A DNA stretch of 28,470 bases, taken from the NCBI GenBank assembly GCA_035646975.1, contig DASROJ010000284.1, forward strand, positions 1-28,470, read 5' to 3'. The notes under the pieces are model-generated. The model had not been told where the DNA came from. It saw only the letters and a program-made list of their open reading frames with translations, and did not search any database. Both the position numbers and the translations under genes were made by a program. Each line of letters begins with the position of its first letter. The first letter of the stretch is position 1. Positions 8,001-15,700 of this stretch are shown in pieces. Source of the DNA: DASROJ01 sp035646975. GTDB lineage: Bacteria; Acidobacteriota; Polarisedimenticolia; JACPZX01; DASXTC01.

Positions 8001-9626
8001 AACGCGTGCAACGGCGCCGAGACGTGCGCCGGTGGAACGTGCCAGGCTGGCACGGCGGTGGTCTGCGGCGATGCCGACAAGTGCACCACCGATACCTGCG
8101 AACCCTCCACGGGCGCCTGCGTCTACGACCCGATCGCAGGTTGCTGCCAGTCCGACGCTCAGTGCGACGATGGCAATACCTGCACCACCGGGTCGTGCGA
8201 CACGCTCACCGACGCCGCGGTCGCACTGGACGGCACGAACGACTGCGTGACGATGGGTTCGGCACCGGCCCTGGGCACCCAGACGTTCACGCTCGAAGCG
8301 TGGGTGAAGCGAACGGGAACCGGAGTGACGACCTCCACCGGGTCAGGGGGAATCGCGAACCTGGTCCCAATCGTCTCGAAGGGACGCGGAGAGGCCGAGG
8401 CGCCCGCGAATCTGAACACGAACTACATCATGGGCATCTCCGGCAGCGTCCTTGCGGCCGACTTCGAGGACAAGGCGACCGGACTCAACCACCCGGTCTG
8501 CGGCTCCACCACGATCCCCACGGACAGCTCGTGGCACCATGTGGCGGCAGCCTACGATGGAACATGCTGGAGCCTTTACGTTGATGGAGTCGCCCAGACC
8601 TTGTCGACCAGCTGCTCCACCTGCTCCGGCGGCGCATGCACGGTATGTCCCGCCGCCATCCCCGAGAACACGAGCATCCAGCATTTCGGCATCGGCACGG
8701 CGATGACCTCCACCGGAGTCGCCGCGGGCTTCTTCATGGGATCGATCGACGAAGTGCGCGTCTGGAGCCGTGCGCTGACACCCTCGGAGGTCATGGCGGC
8801 CAGGAACCGTGAAGTGACTGTCGGCACCGGTCTGCTCGGACGATGGGGCCTCAATGAGACTCTGGGCACGGTCGCCGCGAACTCCGTGCCCGGCAATCCG
8901 GCAGGCACCCTGAGCAACGGAGCCGCCTTCTCCACGGCGAATCTTCCACCGGTCGGCACCGATGCATGCCAGCAGAGGCCCGTGCCCGACAACACCTCCT
9001 GTAGCGATGGAGATGCCTGCACGCGGGCCGACAGCTGTCAGAGCGGCGTCTGCGCAGGCAGCGACCCGGTCATCTGCACGGCCAGCGACCAGTGTCATGT
9101 CGCGGGAACCTGCGACGGGGCACTCGGACTCTGCTCGAATCCGTCGGCACCGGATGGCACCGGGTGCGACGACGGTGACAGCTGCAGCGCGGCAGACCGC
9201 TGCACCGCCGGGTCGTGTCAGGCAGGCCCACAGCGCGATGACGACGGCGACACGCATACGGCCTCGGGCTGCGGCGGTGACGACTGCGACGACAGCCAGA
9301 GCTCCGTCTGGACGGCGCCGGACGAAGTCGCGGAGCTTCAGTTCGCGGATGACACGACGCTGACGTGGCTCCCCCCGGCCGGGATGGGAGGAACCACCGT
9401 CGTCTACGACCTGATCCGCTCGGAAGACGCGGCCGACTTCGTGACGTCGGCCGTCTGCGTCGAGAGCGGCGACGGAGCCGATACCAGGGCTGTCGACGCC
9501 ACCATCCCGCAGGAAGGATCGGTGATCTTCTACCTCGTCAGGCCTGCGAACTCGTGTCCCTCCGGCCGGGGCGTGCTGGGACAGGACTCCAACGGGACAC
9601 CGAAGCCCGGGCGTGTCTGCCCGTAG
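2013..9626 (+). CDS. giant secreted phosphoesterase-domain / LamG / Cys-rich repeat protein
   Basis: A 2537-residue exported protein whose ATG follows a GGGGGG ribosome-binding stretch at 2001-2006. Domains in order: a signal peptide or anchor with a Leu-rich core (residues about 12-32); a galactose-binding-like jelly-roll (about 88-248, with WRYFKG and DYDDGFVAYVNG); an Ig-like linker (about 253-293); a calcineurin-like metallophosphoesterase domain (about 303-600); a second beta domain (about 609-690). Then come about 25 CDDGNxCTxDxC units interrupted by four LamG jelly-rolls (about 861-1110, 1193-1440, 1730-1980, 2068-2320), and a C-terminal module (about 2410-2537) with DDDGD, YDLIRS and FYLVRPANSC. 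Phosphoesterase landmarks are Asp312 (PDTQYY), Gly347-Asp348, GNHD 388-391, His506 and His545. The last motif reads GHLD rather than GHxH. LamG domains commonly bind glycans or proteins, so surface adhesion with a hydrolytic head is a reasonable inference. The substrate is unknown. Confidence 0.85.
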   Translation: MARGIYDRARRPSGLLLLLLCLATPVGWKLLIGADSPGVRHDSGNDAPAAPVVASASLDPAVIAALKSSFGQPASLDPPASLPIQVGSGWRYFKGAASSPPAAWNTVGFDDATWFQGQSGFGYGDGDDGTVLSDMLNGYVSVYIRREFTVPNPGAIGGLKLTIDYDDGFVAYVNGVEVARSASMGGTVGTPPAFNATAASHEAVAGGGGPEEAFVIAPARLIAGTNVIAIEAHNQAAGSSDLSLIPILEVLNTPPAVPAAPSPSNGQTGVSTSPELCVTVDDAEQNPLDVTFYGREATSTAGDPFTIVALPDTQYYAASYPATFNAQTQWVRDNRIGRNIVFVTELGDCTDQGGIQAQWDNANTAFSLIENPVTTGLLDGIPYGVAVGNHDQSPNGTARSGSDENVTTTLYNQTFGKPRFQGRGYFGDNYPLPGFTESMDNHYELFSASGMDFIIFHLEWDDTSCSWPSDGSAPAPPLTTCQGVLSWMRNILTSTYPNRRAIITTHWMGTPTSGGTGTPAFSTQGQAIFNAVKVLPNVFMTLGGHLDQADHRTDLATDGHAIHTLISDFQSRPNGGDGWLRIMTFDPQADSIHVETYSPTLGRFINKLSDGTPSNHADNLAPTENELTLSYDMHSGTPFAAIATDAGVPAGGQACVSWPGRQAATTYEWYAVASDGASSTAGSRQSFTTTTACGGSSECDDADPCTVDDCNNSLCEHAAVANCCVTPADCDDLNVCTDDACTANECFHSDNSSSCNDGNACTTADFCSGGSCAGGTPAGCDDANLCTTDSCATPAGCGHAYTPSPGCCTAAADCSDGNPGTVDSCVSNNCQNTIIASCTTSADCNDNNVCTTEVCGGFTSANAFALTFDGTNDCVKMGSAPGLNAAQFTLEAWFKRNTTPGVAVSTGTGGITAVPLLAKGAAESEAATLNMNYFFGLRDVGGGVWRLVADFEEGAGGTGPLGLNHPVTGLTEVTANVWHHAAATYDGATWKLYLDGNLDTTLAVNQPAASDSVQHFGIGTTSNSSGTTTGFFGGKIDEVRVWNVARTQAEIVADKDREVTTGAGLIGHWGLSEGAGLTAGDSTTPAENGTLTNGPIWEGTDKPVFGSGTCSWTPVSCDDGNVCTVDTCNPTAGCAQAPGNDGAVCDDGDSCTDVDICSAGLCAGVPSGSCCSADSDCDDFNGCTADVCSQRNTAALSFNGTSQGVEFGAASTHPQLGLSRFTIEFWFRRSGAGTQTGYWSGGTTAVPLVTKGRGVGDGGTIDLDYFIGIDQTGVVVADFEQVEATAGADNRVAGTTTIVNDVWYHAAATYDGAALKLYINGLVEGSLATTRTPRFDSVHRFAIGTAWNDDPNGGALGPAGFFQGQIDEVRVWDHARTQAEIQAGKDASIQAGPGLVAGWRMDEGSGTAVADSVGATTGTVSASQWVTANLPFAGTGTCVFTPTPGAACDDGNLCLTGDTCDANGLCQPGTTSLDCNDANVCTDDSCDNEQGCIYLNNQSPCDDGDACTLTDSCDGGSCSGGPPPVCDDGNPCNGVETCAPPTGCVGGTAPSCVHGLPSSQDSCGAGGCVHTQMAAGTSCADADVCNGAETCNAAGECTAGAPLTCNDGNVCTNDSCNAVTGCMFTNNTAPCDDSSACTQTDTCVMGACVGSSPLVCDDGNTCTDDSCNPASGCTYASNTAPCADGLACTGPDICSGGSCVGAPISGCCAVDADCADASGCTVDFCPIGTNAAAIRFDGVDDYVTMGPAPGLNATQFTVEGWFLWEGGGVSTTSGAGGTDIYPLVTKGAPQAEASNVDENYLLGIRSTGSPVLAADFEEDAAGASPGLNHPIAGTAVITQNVWHHAAVTYDGSCWKLYLDGVADQLVGTACPGQPVRSDSIQHFGIATALTSTGARNGAFRGSLDEVRVWNRVLAPSDILAGMTRELVSGAGLIGRWGANEGAGTTMADSTSPAETGSLTNGPTWVGTGLVDFGSASVCEHDSIAGCCVTSADCDDGNACNGAETCAGGTCQAGTAVVCGDADKCTTDTCEPSTGACVYDPIAGCCQSDAQCDDGNTCTTGSCDTLTDAAVALDGTNDCVTMGSAPALGTQTFTLEAWVKRTGTGVTTSTGSGGIANLVPIVSKGRGEAEAPANLNTNYIMGISGSVLAADFEDKATGLNHPVCGSTTIPTDSSWHHVAAAYDGTCWSLYVDGVAQTLSTSCSTCSGGACTVCPAAIPENTSIQHFGIGTAMTSTGVAAGFFMGSIDEVRVWSRALTPSEVMAARNREVTVGTGLLGRWGLNETLGTVAANSVPGNPAGTLSNGAAFSTANLPPVGTDACQQRPVPDNTSCSDGDACTRADSCQSGVCAGSDPVICTASDQCHVAGTCDGALGLCSNPSAPDGTGCDDGDSCSAADRCTAGSCQAGPQRDDDGDTHTASGCGGDDCDDSQSSVWTAPDEVAELQFADDTTLTWLPPAGMGGTTVVYDLIRSEDAADFVTSAVCVESGDGADTRAVDATIPQEGSVIFYLVRPANSCPSGRGVLGQDSNGTPKPGRVCP
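4107..9225 (+). repeat. Asp/Cys-rich CDDGNxCTxDxC repeat array, about 25 units
   Basis: Within the giant protein about 25 degenerate units share the core C-x5-C-x4/5-C with an Asp-rich first loop (CDDGN, CNDGN, CADAD). Two classes are visible: class A with x4, followed by NPxxGC-type linkers, and class B with x5, followed by GGxCxG-type linkers. One unit near 4451-4486 has Gly in place of the second Cys (CSDGNPGTVDSC). Such arrays occur in large secreted proteins of Myxococcota, Acidobacteriota and similar groups. The paired cysteines suggest disulfides, and the Asp clusters suggest possible Ca2+ binding, but both are inference. The array is coding repeat DNA, not a CRISPR. Confidence 0.85.
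4594..8967 (+). repeat. four LamG-like jelly-roll copies inside the Cys-rich array
   Basis: Copies lie at about 4594-5330, 5587-6327, 7198-7941 and 8212-8967. Each has the same landmarks in order: FDGTNDxVxMG, FTxEAWFxR, VPLVxKG, a DFE segment, WHHAAxTYDG, KLYLDG, DSIQHFGIGTA, GxIDEVRVWNRA and a GRWGLxEG tail. The copies clearly arose by duplication. Copies 1 and 4 carry extra cysteines (GTNDCV). The copies start right after the third Cys of one unit and end right before the next Cys, at the same place each time. Confidence 0.85.
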
Positions 9627-9661
9627 TGGAGGATCGCGCAGAGGCGACTTGATCGAGACGG

Positions 9662-9698
9662 GGGAGGATGAGGACGACCTCGCGTTCATCATCCTCCC
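9662..9698 (+). terminator. stem-loop after the giant gene
   Basis: A perfect 10-bp inverted repeat (9662-9671 GGGAGGATGA with 9689-9698) with a 17-base loop lies 36 bases past the stop codon. There is no T-tract, so it is best read as a transcript 3'-end structure, possibly Rho-assisted. Confidence 0.5.
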
Positions 9699-9872
9699 GC
9701 CTCGACCTCGGTGCGGTCCCGGCTCGCACGAGACGGCCTGGTCACCGGAGGAGCCTGGAACCCGGCCCACCTTTGCCGTGGGATGGGCGCGCCTGCGCCA
9801 GCCATTGGCCTCGGCTTATTGACGCGAAATCGATGAGCGCCGGCTCGCAAGTCAGCGGGCGTTCCATTCTGA

Positions 9873-10056
9873 CTAGCCCGCACTTCTCACCAGATTCCTG
9901 CTACGGCCGCGGATCCGGCCGCCCTGACAGACGTCCTCGCGGCTTGGCCCCATCAGCGTATGTTCAATACGCTTCGGGTCCTCGCCTCTATGGGCGCCTG
10001 TCATGACAGCCGTCTGCACGGCCTCGCGACGAAATCTGGTGAGAAATGCGGGCTAG
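9873..10056. mobile_element. 184-bp MITE-like element with 24-bp inverted-repeat ends
   Basis: Bases 9873-9896 and 10033-10056 are inverted copies matching at 23 of 24 positions; both ends begin CTAGCCCGCA when read inward and end in TCTCACCAGATT. The outer CTAG on each side may be part of the repeat or a 4-bp target duplication around 20-bp ends. The interior has a small hairpin (9955-9973) and a 12-bp palindrome (9998-10009) but no transposase, and one frame on the plus strand is open right through without a good start. Size, ends and intergenic location fit a non-autonomous miniature inverted-repeat element or an internally deleted insertion sequence. The parental family cannot be named from sequence alone, though a CTAG target would fit the YTAR preference known for some IS5-family elements. 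Confidence 0.6.
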
Positions 10057-10280
10057 CCCACCAGCGTCATGTCGGTCCTCCTCGCTGGCGGCAAGCGCGC
10101 GGCGATTATTCTGGAGGATCGCGTGAAGCGGAGTAGGATCGACGGACTCCAGTCAGGTGCCCCTCCCGCTGTGCGGCGGAATCCTCTGTTCGCGCGCCAG
10201 GGCGTGTGATCCGGCGCAGTGCCCCTGCAGCTCTCGGCGTCTTCCAGGCGGGATCTTCGCCTTACCCTTCAATTTTTATC

Positions 10281-10296
10281 GGGCACGAGTCTTGCT
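10281..10296 (+). promoter_or_regulatory. sigma-54-type (-24/-12) promoter
   Basis: GGGCACGAGTCTTGCT matches the RpoN consensus TGGCAC-N5-TTGCW at all core bases except the first. The GG at 10282-10283 and the GC at 10294-10295 are at the required 12-base spacing. It lies about 190 bases upstream of the multicopper oxidase start and is in the right orientation. No activator gene is in the window and no upstream activator site was identified. Confidence 0.5.
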
Positions 10297-10337
10297 TGAG
10301 GGTCGTTCGACGGGTTCTCCCAACCTTTGGGCAAACA

Positions 10338-10364
10338 GACCTGGACCAATGGGGGATCCAGGTC
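10338..10364 (+). promoter_or_regulatory. leader stem-loop upstream of the multicopper oxidase
   Basis: GACCTGGA (10338-10345) and TCCAGGTC (10357-10364) form a perfect 8-bp inverted repeat with an 11-base loop, about 40-50 bases downstream of the sigma-54-like promoter. It could be an operator or a 5'-leader hairpin. It is not close enough to the ribosome-binding site to occlude it directly. Confidence 0.35.
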
Positions 10365-10482
10365 ATGGGCAGGCCCACGAAAGCCTTGGTTGGGCAGGAT
10401 GGCCAATCACCCGGCGTCTCACTCCGCTCTACGAAACGCGGATTCAACCGAGTTCAATCTCGTGAAAATAGGAGGTAGAACC

Positions 10483-12660
10483 ATGAGGAGACTCTCGATC
10501 GCGGTGTTGCTCCTGGCGGGACTGGTCGTGGTTCCCGTCACGCGGATGCAGGCGGACGACGACACGCAGGTTGCCGTCTCGTCACTCACTTTCCCGCAGT
10601 TCGTGGACCCGCTGCCAGGCCTTGCCATCGTCGATGGCACGCAGCCGGTCACACTCACGATGTGCGAGTTCAAGGCGAACGTGCTCCCCACCGGGACGTT
10701 CGAAGCAGGCGTCAAACCCGAGACGTGGGTGTGGGGATACATCGTGGGAACGCAGTGCCCCACCACGACCCAGCAGACCTACCTCGGGCCCGTGATCGTG
10801 GCCCGGCGCGGCATCCCGACACAGGCCACGTTCATCAACAAGCTCGGGTACGCCTCCACAACGCATGTCCTCGCCTACAAGAACTCCACGGATCAGACGA
10901 TCCACTGGGCCGACCCTCTGAACAAGGAGGCCAACGCCTGCAACGAAGAGAGAATGGTGAACGAGGGGAAGCCGCCGGTGGGAGAGTGCGCCAACCATTA
11001 TGACGGCCCGATCCCGGCGGTGGTTCACCTTCATGGCGGCGATGTGCCGCCCGAGCTGGACGGCGGGCCCGATGCCTGGTTCACCAGTGACGGCCTCTAC
11101 CAGGGGCACGGCTATTACAGCTTCCCCGGAACGGGCGGTCCAGGCAGCAACACGGCTGTCTACCGGTACCCGAACGAGCAGGAACCGGCTCCCATCTGGT
11201 TCCACGACCACGCCCTTGGAGCCACCCGCCTGAATGTCTACGCGGGACTGGCCGGTGGTTACCTCATCACCGATCCCTCCGACACGTCGATTCCAGCGAA
11301 CCTGCCCGGGCCGATCCCTCTCATCATCCAGGACCGGATGTTCGACAAGAATGGGCAGCTTTATTTCCCCGCAGGCTATCCTTCCATCCCGAATCCCGAC
11401 CATCCCTACTGGATTCCGGAGTTCACCGGGGACACCATCGCGGTGAATGGTCAGGTATGGCCCTATCTCAACGTGGAGCCGAAGCGGTATCGCTTCCTGT
11501 TCCTGAACGGCTCCAATGCCCGCACCTACGAGATGTTCCTGACCAACGTGGTCACCAAGGCGAAGGGGCCGGCGATCTGGCAGATCGGCACCGACGGTGG
11601 CTATCTGGACTTCCCGGTCAAGATCGATCCGGGCGCGCCGGGCAGCCAGCTCCAGAAGCTTCGCCTCATGCCCGGCGAACGGGCCGACGTCATCGTCGAT
11701 TTTGCCGGCCTGGCTCCGGGAACCACCCTGATCCTGCGCAACGTGGCCAAGACTCCGTATCCGGCCGGCGACACGGTCGACGGAAGGACAATGGGCAGGA
11801 TCATGCAGCTTCGTGTGGTTGCGGGCGGCGGTGTCGACACCAGCTACGACCCGGCCGGTGGTGCGGCGTTGCGCGCTCCACTGGTGCGACTCGTCGATCC
11901 GGCGTCTGGAACCCTGGCCCCCGGCGTGATCGCCCAGACGAGACGCCAGATGACTCTCAACGAGGTGCTCGAGGGGCCCACCACGGTGGACGGTGTGGAC
12001 TACGAGGGAGGGCCGGAGGAAGTACTGGTCAACAACACTCACTGGTCTGGCCAGGACGGGGACGGAAATGTCCGCCCGGATTTCACCCCGATCTCCGTGG
12101 GAGGCATCACGGCCGGATATTCGGAGCTTCCACGGGAGGGAGAAACGGAGATCTGGGAAATCATCAATCTCACCGCCGACGCGCATCCGATCCACCTGCA
12201 TCTGGTGCAGTACCAGCTCCTCAACCGCCAGAACCTCGATGTGAAGAAGTACATGAGCGCCTACGCAGCGGCGTACGGCGGCGCGGTGGTGAACGGGTTC
12301 GGTCCGCCCAACGACTACAACATCCCCAACGCGGATGGCGCTCTGGGTGGCAACCCGGGTGTCGGGTCCTTCCTGAAGGGCCCCGTCAACCCACCGGCGG
12401 CGAACGAGGCAGGCTGGAAGGACACGGTGACGATGCTGCCTGGCCAGGTGACCCGGATCGCCGTTCGGTGGGCGCCGATGTCTCTGCCCGCGGCGACATT
12501 GCCGATGAACGCGTACTACCCGTTCAGTCCGGACGGTGGTCACGGCTACGTGTGGCACTGCCACATCATCGATCATGAGGACAACGAGATGATGCGGCCC
12601 ACTAGCGTGCAACCCAACGGAGCAGCCACGCGCACTTACATCAAGGGGATCGACTACTGA
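10483..12660 (+). CDS. exported CotA/laccase-like multicopper oxidase
   Basis: A 725-residue protein that starts at the ATG following AGGAGG with a good spacer. An in-frame upstream extension lacks a ribosome-binding site and would hide the signal peptide. The N-terminus (MRRLSIAVLLLAGLVVVPV) is a signal peptide. All copper ligands are visible: HLH at 182/184, HDH at 241/243, HPIHLH (His568, 571, 573) and HCHIIDHEDNEM (His692, Cys693, His694, His698, Met703). That gives T1 = His568, Cys693, His698 and axial Met703, with the eight other His forming the trinuclear centre. The family oxidises phenolics, bilirubin-like substrates or metal ions while reducing O2 to water. The early HLHGGDVPPELDG segment is of the bacterial CotA/bilirubin-oxidase type. 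It is longer than CotA (about 510 residues), with the extra length spread across loops. It is likely periplasmic or extracellular, monocistronic and sigma-54-driven. Confidence 0.93.
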   Translation: MRRLSIAVLLLAGLVVVPVTRMQADDDTQVAVSSLTFPQFVDPLPGLAIVDGTQPVTLTMCEFKANVLPTGTFEAGVKPETWVWGYIVGTQCPTTTQQTYLGPVIVARRGIPTQATFINKLGYASTTHVLAYKNSTDQTIHWADPLNKEANACNEERMVNEGKPPVGECANHYDGPIPAVVHLHGGDVPPELDGGPDAWFTSDGLYQGHGYYSFPGTGGPGSNTAVYRYPNEQEPAPIWFHDHALGATRLNVYAGLAGGYLITDPSDTSIPANLPGPIPLIIQDRMFDKNGQLYFPAGYPSIPNPDHPYWIPEFTGDTIAVNGQVWPYLNVEPKRYRFLFLNGSNARTYEMFLTNVVTKAKGPAIWQIGTDGGYLDFPVKIDPGAPGSQLQKLRLMPGERADVIVDFAGLAPGTTLILRNVAKTPYPAGDTVDGRTMGRIMQLRVVAGGGVDTSYDPAGGAALRAPLVRLVDPASGTLAPGVIAQTRRQMTLNEVLEGPTTVDGVDYEGGPEEVLVNNTHWSGQDGDGNVRPDFTPISVGGITAGYSELPREGETEIWEIINLTADAHPIHLHLVQYQLLNRQNLDVKKYMSAYAAAYGGAVVNGFGPPNDYNIPNADGALGGNPGVGSFLKGPVNPPAANEAGWKDTVTMLPGQVTRIAVRWAPMSLPAATLPMNAYYPFSPDGGHGYVWHCHIIDHEDNEMMRPTSVQPNGAATRTYIKGIDY

Positions 12661-12676
12661 AGCTTTCGTCGAATGC

Positions 12677-12714
12677 GGCGAGGATCGTCCCTCGAGGCGA
12701 TCCTCGCCTTGTTC
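12677..12714 (+). terminator. intrinsic terminator after the multicopper oxidase
   Basis: A perfect 11-bp stem (GGCGAGGATCG at 12677-12687 with 12698-12708), a 10-base loop and a T-containing tail (TTGTTCT) begin 17 bases after the stop codon. It separates the oxidase from the secreted protein gene starting at 12738. Confidence 0.8.
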
Positions 12715-12737
12715 TCCCGAAGAACGGAACCATCGCC

Positions 12738-15700
12738 ATGCCAGTCCTTCCTTGCGGCCGCTCTGTCAGGATGGCGGTCTTCGTCCTGCTCCTGTTGCTG
12801 GCGGCAGACCCATGGGCCGGGACAGGAGTCGTGGGGCGGCAGAAGGACGAGAGGGACGCAGCCCGCCAGTTCAGGGTCGATCGCTACGATGAGGGGATCA
12901 GGATCGCGCCGATCGACCCGCTTCCGCTTTCCTGGGATTGCGGAATCTCGTTGACCCGATACGGCCCACCCGGGGATCGCCGGGGAGCGGGCGCCGCCGC
13001 CGTGACGATGGGCACGGAGCGGGTCGAGTATCTCCGGGGACCGCTGATCGAGTGGTATCGAAACACCTCGGAGGGAATCGAGCAGGGACTGGAGATTCGG
13101 GAGTCGGCGGACTCAGACCTGCTTTTCTTCGATTACGCGATCACGGGAACCTTGACGCCGAAGGTGTCGCAGGATGGTCAGACGGTGGAGTTCAAGGATA
13201 AATCCGGATCGCCGGTGCTTTCCTATCGGGATCTGCGGGGCCTGGACGCCGAGGGGCGCGAGGTCCCTGCCCACTGGGAGAGGACCGAACTTCGGGAGGA
13301 CATCGACCGTGGTCTGCGTCTGGTGGTGGAAGGCGCGGGGCGGCTCTTCCCGATGCGAATCACCGGCCTGCTGGTCGCTTCCAAGGGATCCTCGCGGGCG
13401 ATTGCATCATCATCAGCTCAGGTCGGCACCAGCCTCCTGGCGGCCCCGACGAACGACCAATGTGGAGGAGCGAGTGTCATCCCGGGCGCCGCCCCGTTTC
13501 CCTATCTCAGCCCGGTTGTCGACATCACCGACGCCTCCACCACCGACGATCCTCCGGTTCCGTCCTGTCAGACCCATCTATCCCGGAGCGTCTGGTTTGC
13601 CTTCACCCCCGTCACGACCGCCGGCTACAGCTTCTCTGTTTGTTCCGGTGCCCCGACCGCCACGACGGTGGAGGACACCGTGCTGGCGATCTACTCCGCT
13701 TCGGGAGTCTGCACGGGGCTCACCGAGGTCGGTGGAGGGTGCGATGACGACTCCTGCGGTGCGGGCGCGCTTCAGTCGGTCATCAGTGACGTCACCCTGA
13801 CCGCCGGGACTCCCTACTACGTGGTCGCCTGGAGCTACGGGACCGCTGCTCCTCCGCCCGGTGGCGGCAGCCTCCAGCTGCAGGTGGTCCAGCATGCGCC
13901 CTCCGGCTCCGCGCCGGCCAACGACCGGTGCGACGATGCCGAGCTGATCCCGGGAGCGGGTCCCTTTCCGTACCTGACGTCGCTCACCAACGACATCAGC
14001 GGGGCGACCACGGCGGGCGATCCACCGGCCCCCTCGTGTCAGCCGAACGTGTCACGAAGCATCTGGTACACGTTCACTCCGGCGTCGAGTGGTCGATATT
14101 CCTTTTCGACCTGCGCCGACTGTCCCAGCGGATCCACCGTTGACGACACCGTCCTGGCTCTCTACGCATCGTCGGCGGCCTGCTCAGGTCTTGTACAGCT
14201 TCCGGGAGGGTGCGACGACGACTCCTGCGTCGTCGAGACGGGCCAGTCGCGCATCGAGGACATCGATCTGGGCGCCGGGACGACGTACTACCTGGTAGCG
14301 TGGCAATTCGGGACCACCGCGCCGGCAACCGGAAACCTGGCCGTCCAGGTGGAGGTGCGCCGACTGACCGCTCCCATCGATGACACCTGCGCCAACGCCG
14401 CGAGCCTCGTACTCGACACCCCGGTCCCGGGGACGACGATCGCCGCGGCCAACGACACACAGCTTCCCGTCGGATCGGCTTGCTTCTCGGGCGCGGGACA
14501 GACGACCTCCACCGCGGCCGGCGTTGATGTGGCCTACCGGTTCACGGCTCCTGCCGACGGAAGCTACTCCTTCCGGATCAACGGCTACGAGACCGGCAAG
14601 AACGCGGTGCTTTACGTCTCTTCAGACTGCCCGTCGGGGGCGTCTCCCTCCACCCCGGCCGCCTGCCTCGCGGCGGCCAACCGCACCACCGCGTCGGCCG
14701 AGGAGGTGAAGTGCCTGCCGATGTCCATCGGGCAGGCAGTCTTCGTCTATGTCGACGAGGACGTCGCCACGAGCGGCAGCGCGTTCACCCTGGAGGCGAC
14801 CCGATGCTCGGAGGAGCGCGAGGTGAACGGCGACCCTTCCAGCGCAAGCGATCTCACCTGCGGCCTGGAGGGCTCGGTCTCTCCGGCCGGCGATGTCGAT
14901 TTCTTCTCGCTCGGGATGCCGGCTGCGGGATCCCGGGTCTTCGCCATGGTGGATGGGGCTGCGGCGGGCACCAACGACTTCGACCTGAGGGTTACGACCG
15001 AAATCAATACCCTGGAGTACGATGACTCCAACAACGACACTCCTTTCGGTGCGGTAGCCCCGAACGTGTCGGGCACGCCGCTTGACGGCTCGGCTTCCTA
15101 CCTGAGAGTGAACCACTACAGCGCCTTCGCGCAGGCGGAGCCGTACCGCATGTACGCAGCCATCCGGCCCGCATCGGCGAGGGCCACGCCGGAGGTGGAG
15201 CCCAACGAAGGGATTGCCTTTGCCACCGGCGGGTCCAGCGGTTACTTCTCGGGGAGGCTTTCCAGCAGCGCCGACCTCGACTTCTTCTCCTTCACCGCCG
15301 TCGCGGGAGAATCGATCCAGATCGGCCTGGACCTCGATCCGACCCGGAACAACACCCCCTTCAACGGATCACTGGCGCTCCTGGACTCCGCCGGAGTGAC
15401 GCTGATCGCGGTGAACGATCCCTCCTCGAGTTCAAACGTCTCGCCGGGGGCGGGCGCTCTGAGCGGCACCTCGCCCATCTCTCCGGCAGAGGCGCTGGTC
15501 TATCGGACCCGAAACAGCGGGACTTACTACGTCAAGGTCGCCTGGTCTTCCGGCACCGCAGGCGACTACCTGCTGTCGGTGGCGCACGACTGCCTGATCG
15601 GACCTCCCACCGATCTGACCCTGAGTCAGGCCGACGCGCCCGATCCGGTGCCGCCGGGCGGCAACGTGACCTACACGGTGACGGTTCGCAACGCCGGTTC

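Larger units (their letters stand above)
9627..10482. other. gene-free interval before the multicopper oxidase
   Basis: No convincing gene lies in these 856 bases. In order they hold a stem-loop (9662-9698), an inverted-repeat-bounded element (9873-10056), a featureless 220-base stretch, a sigma-54-like promoter (10281-10296), an 8-bp hairpin (10338-10364) and the AGGAGG ribosome-binding site of the oxidase (about 10470-10475). Confidence 0.6.

Noticed and set aside
4107..9225. CRISPR-like array
   Set aside because: The repeats are protein-level Cys-rich units with variable DNA and no constant direct repeat with spacers.
10582..12612. A 676-residue minus-strand open frame opposite the multicopper oxidase
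   Set aside because: The plus strand carries every copper ligand of the oxidase. The antisense product has no recognisable motif and no ribosome-binding site.
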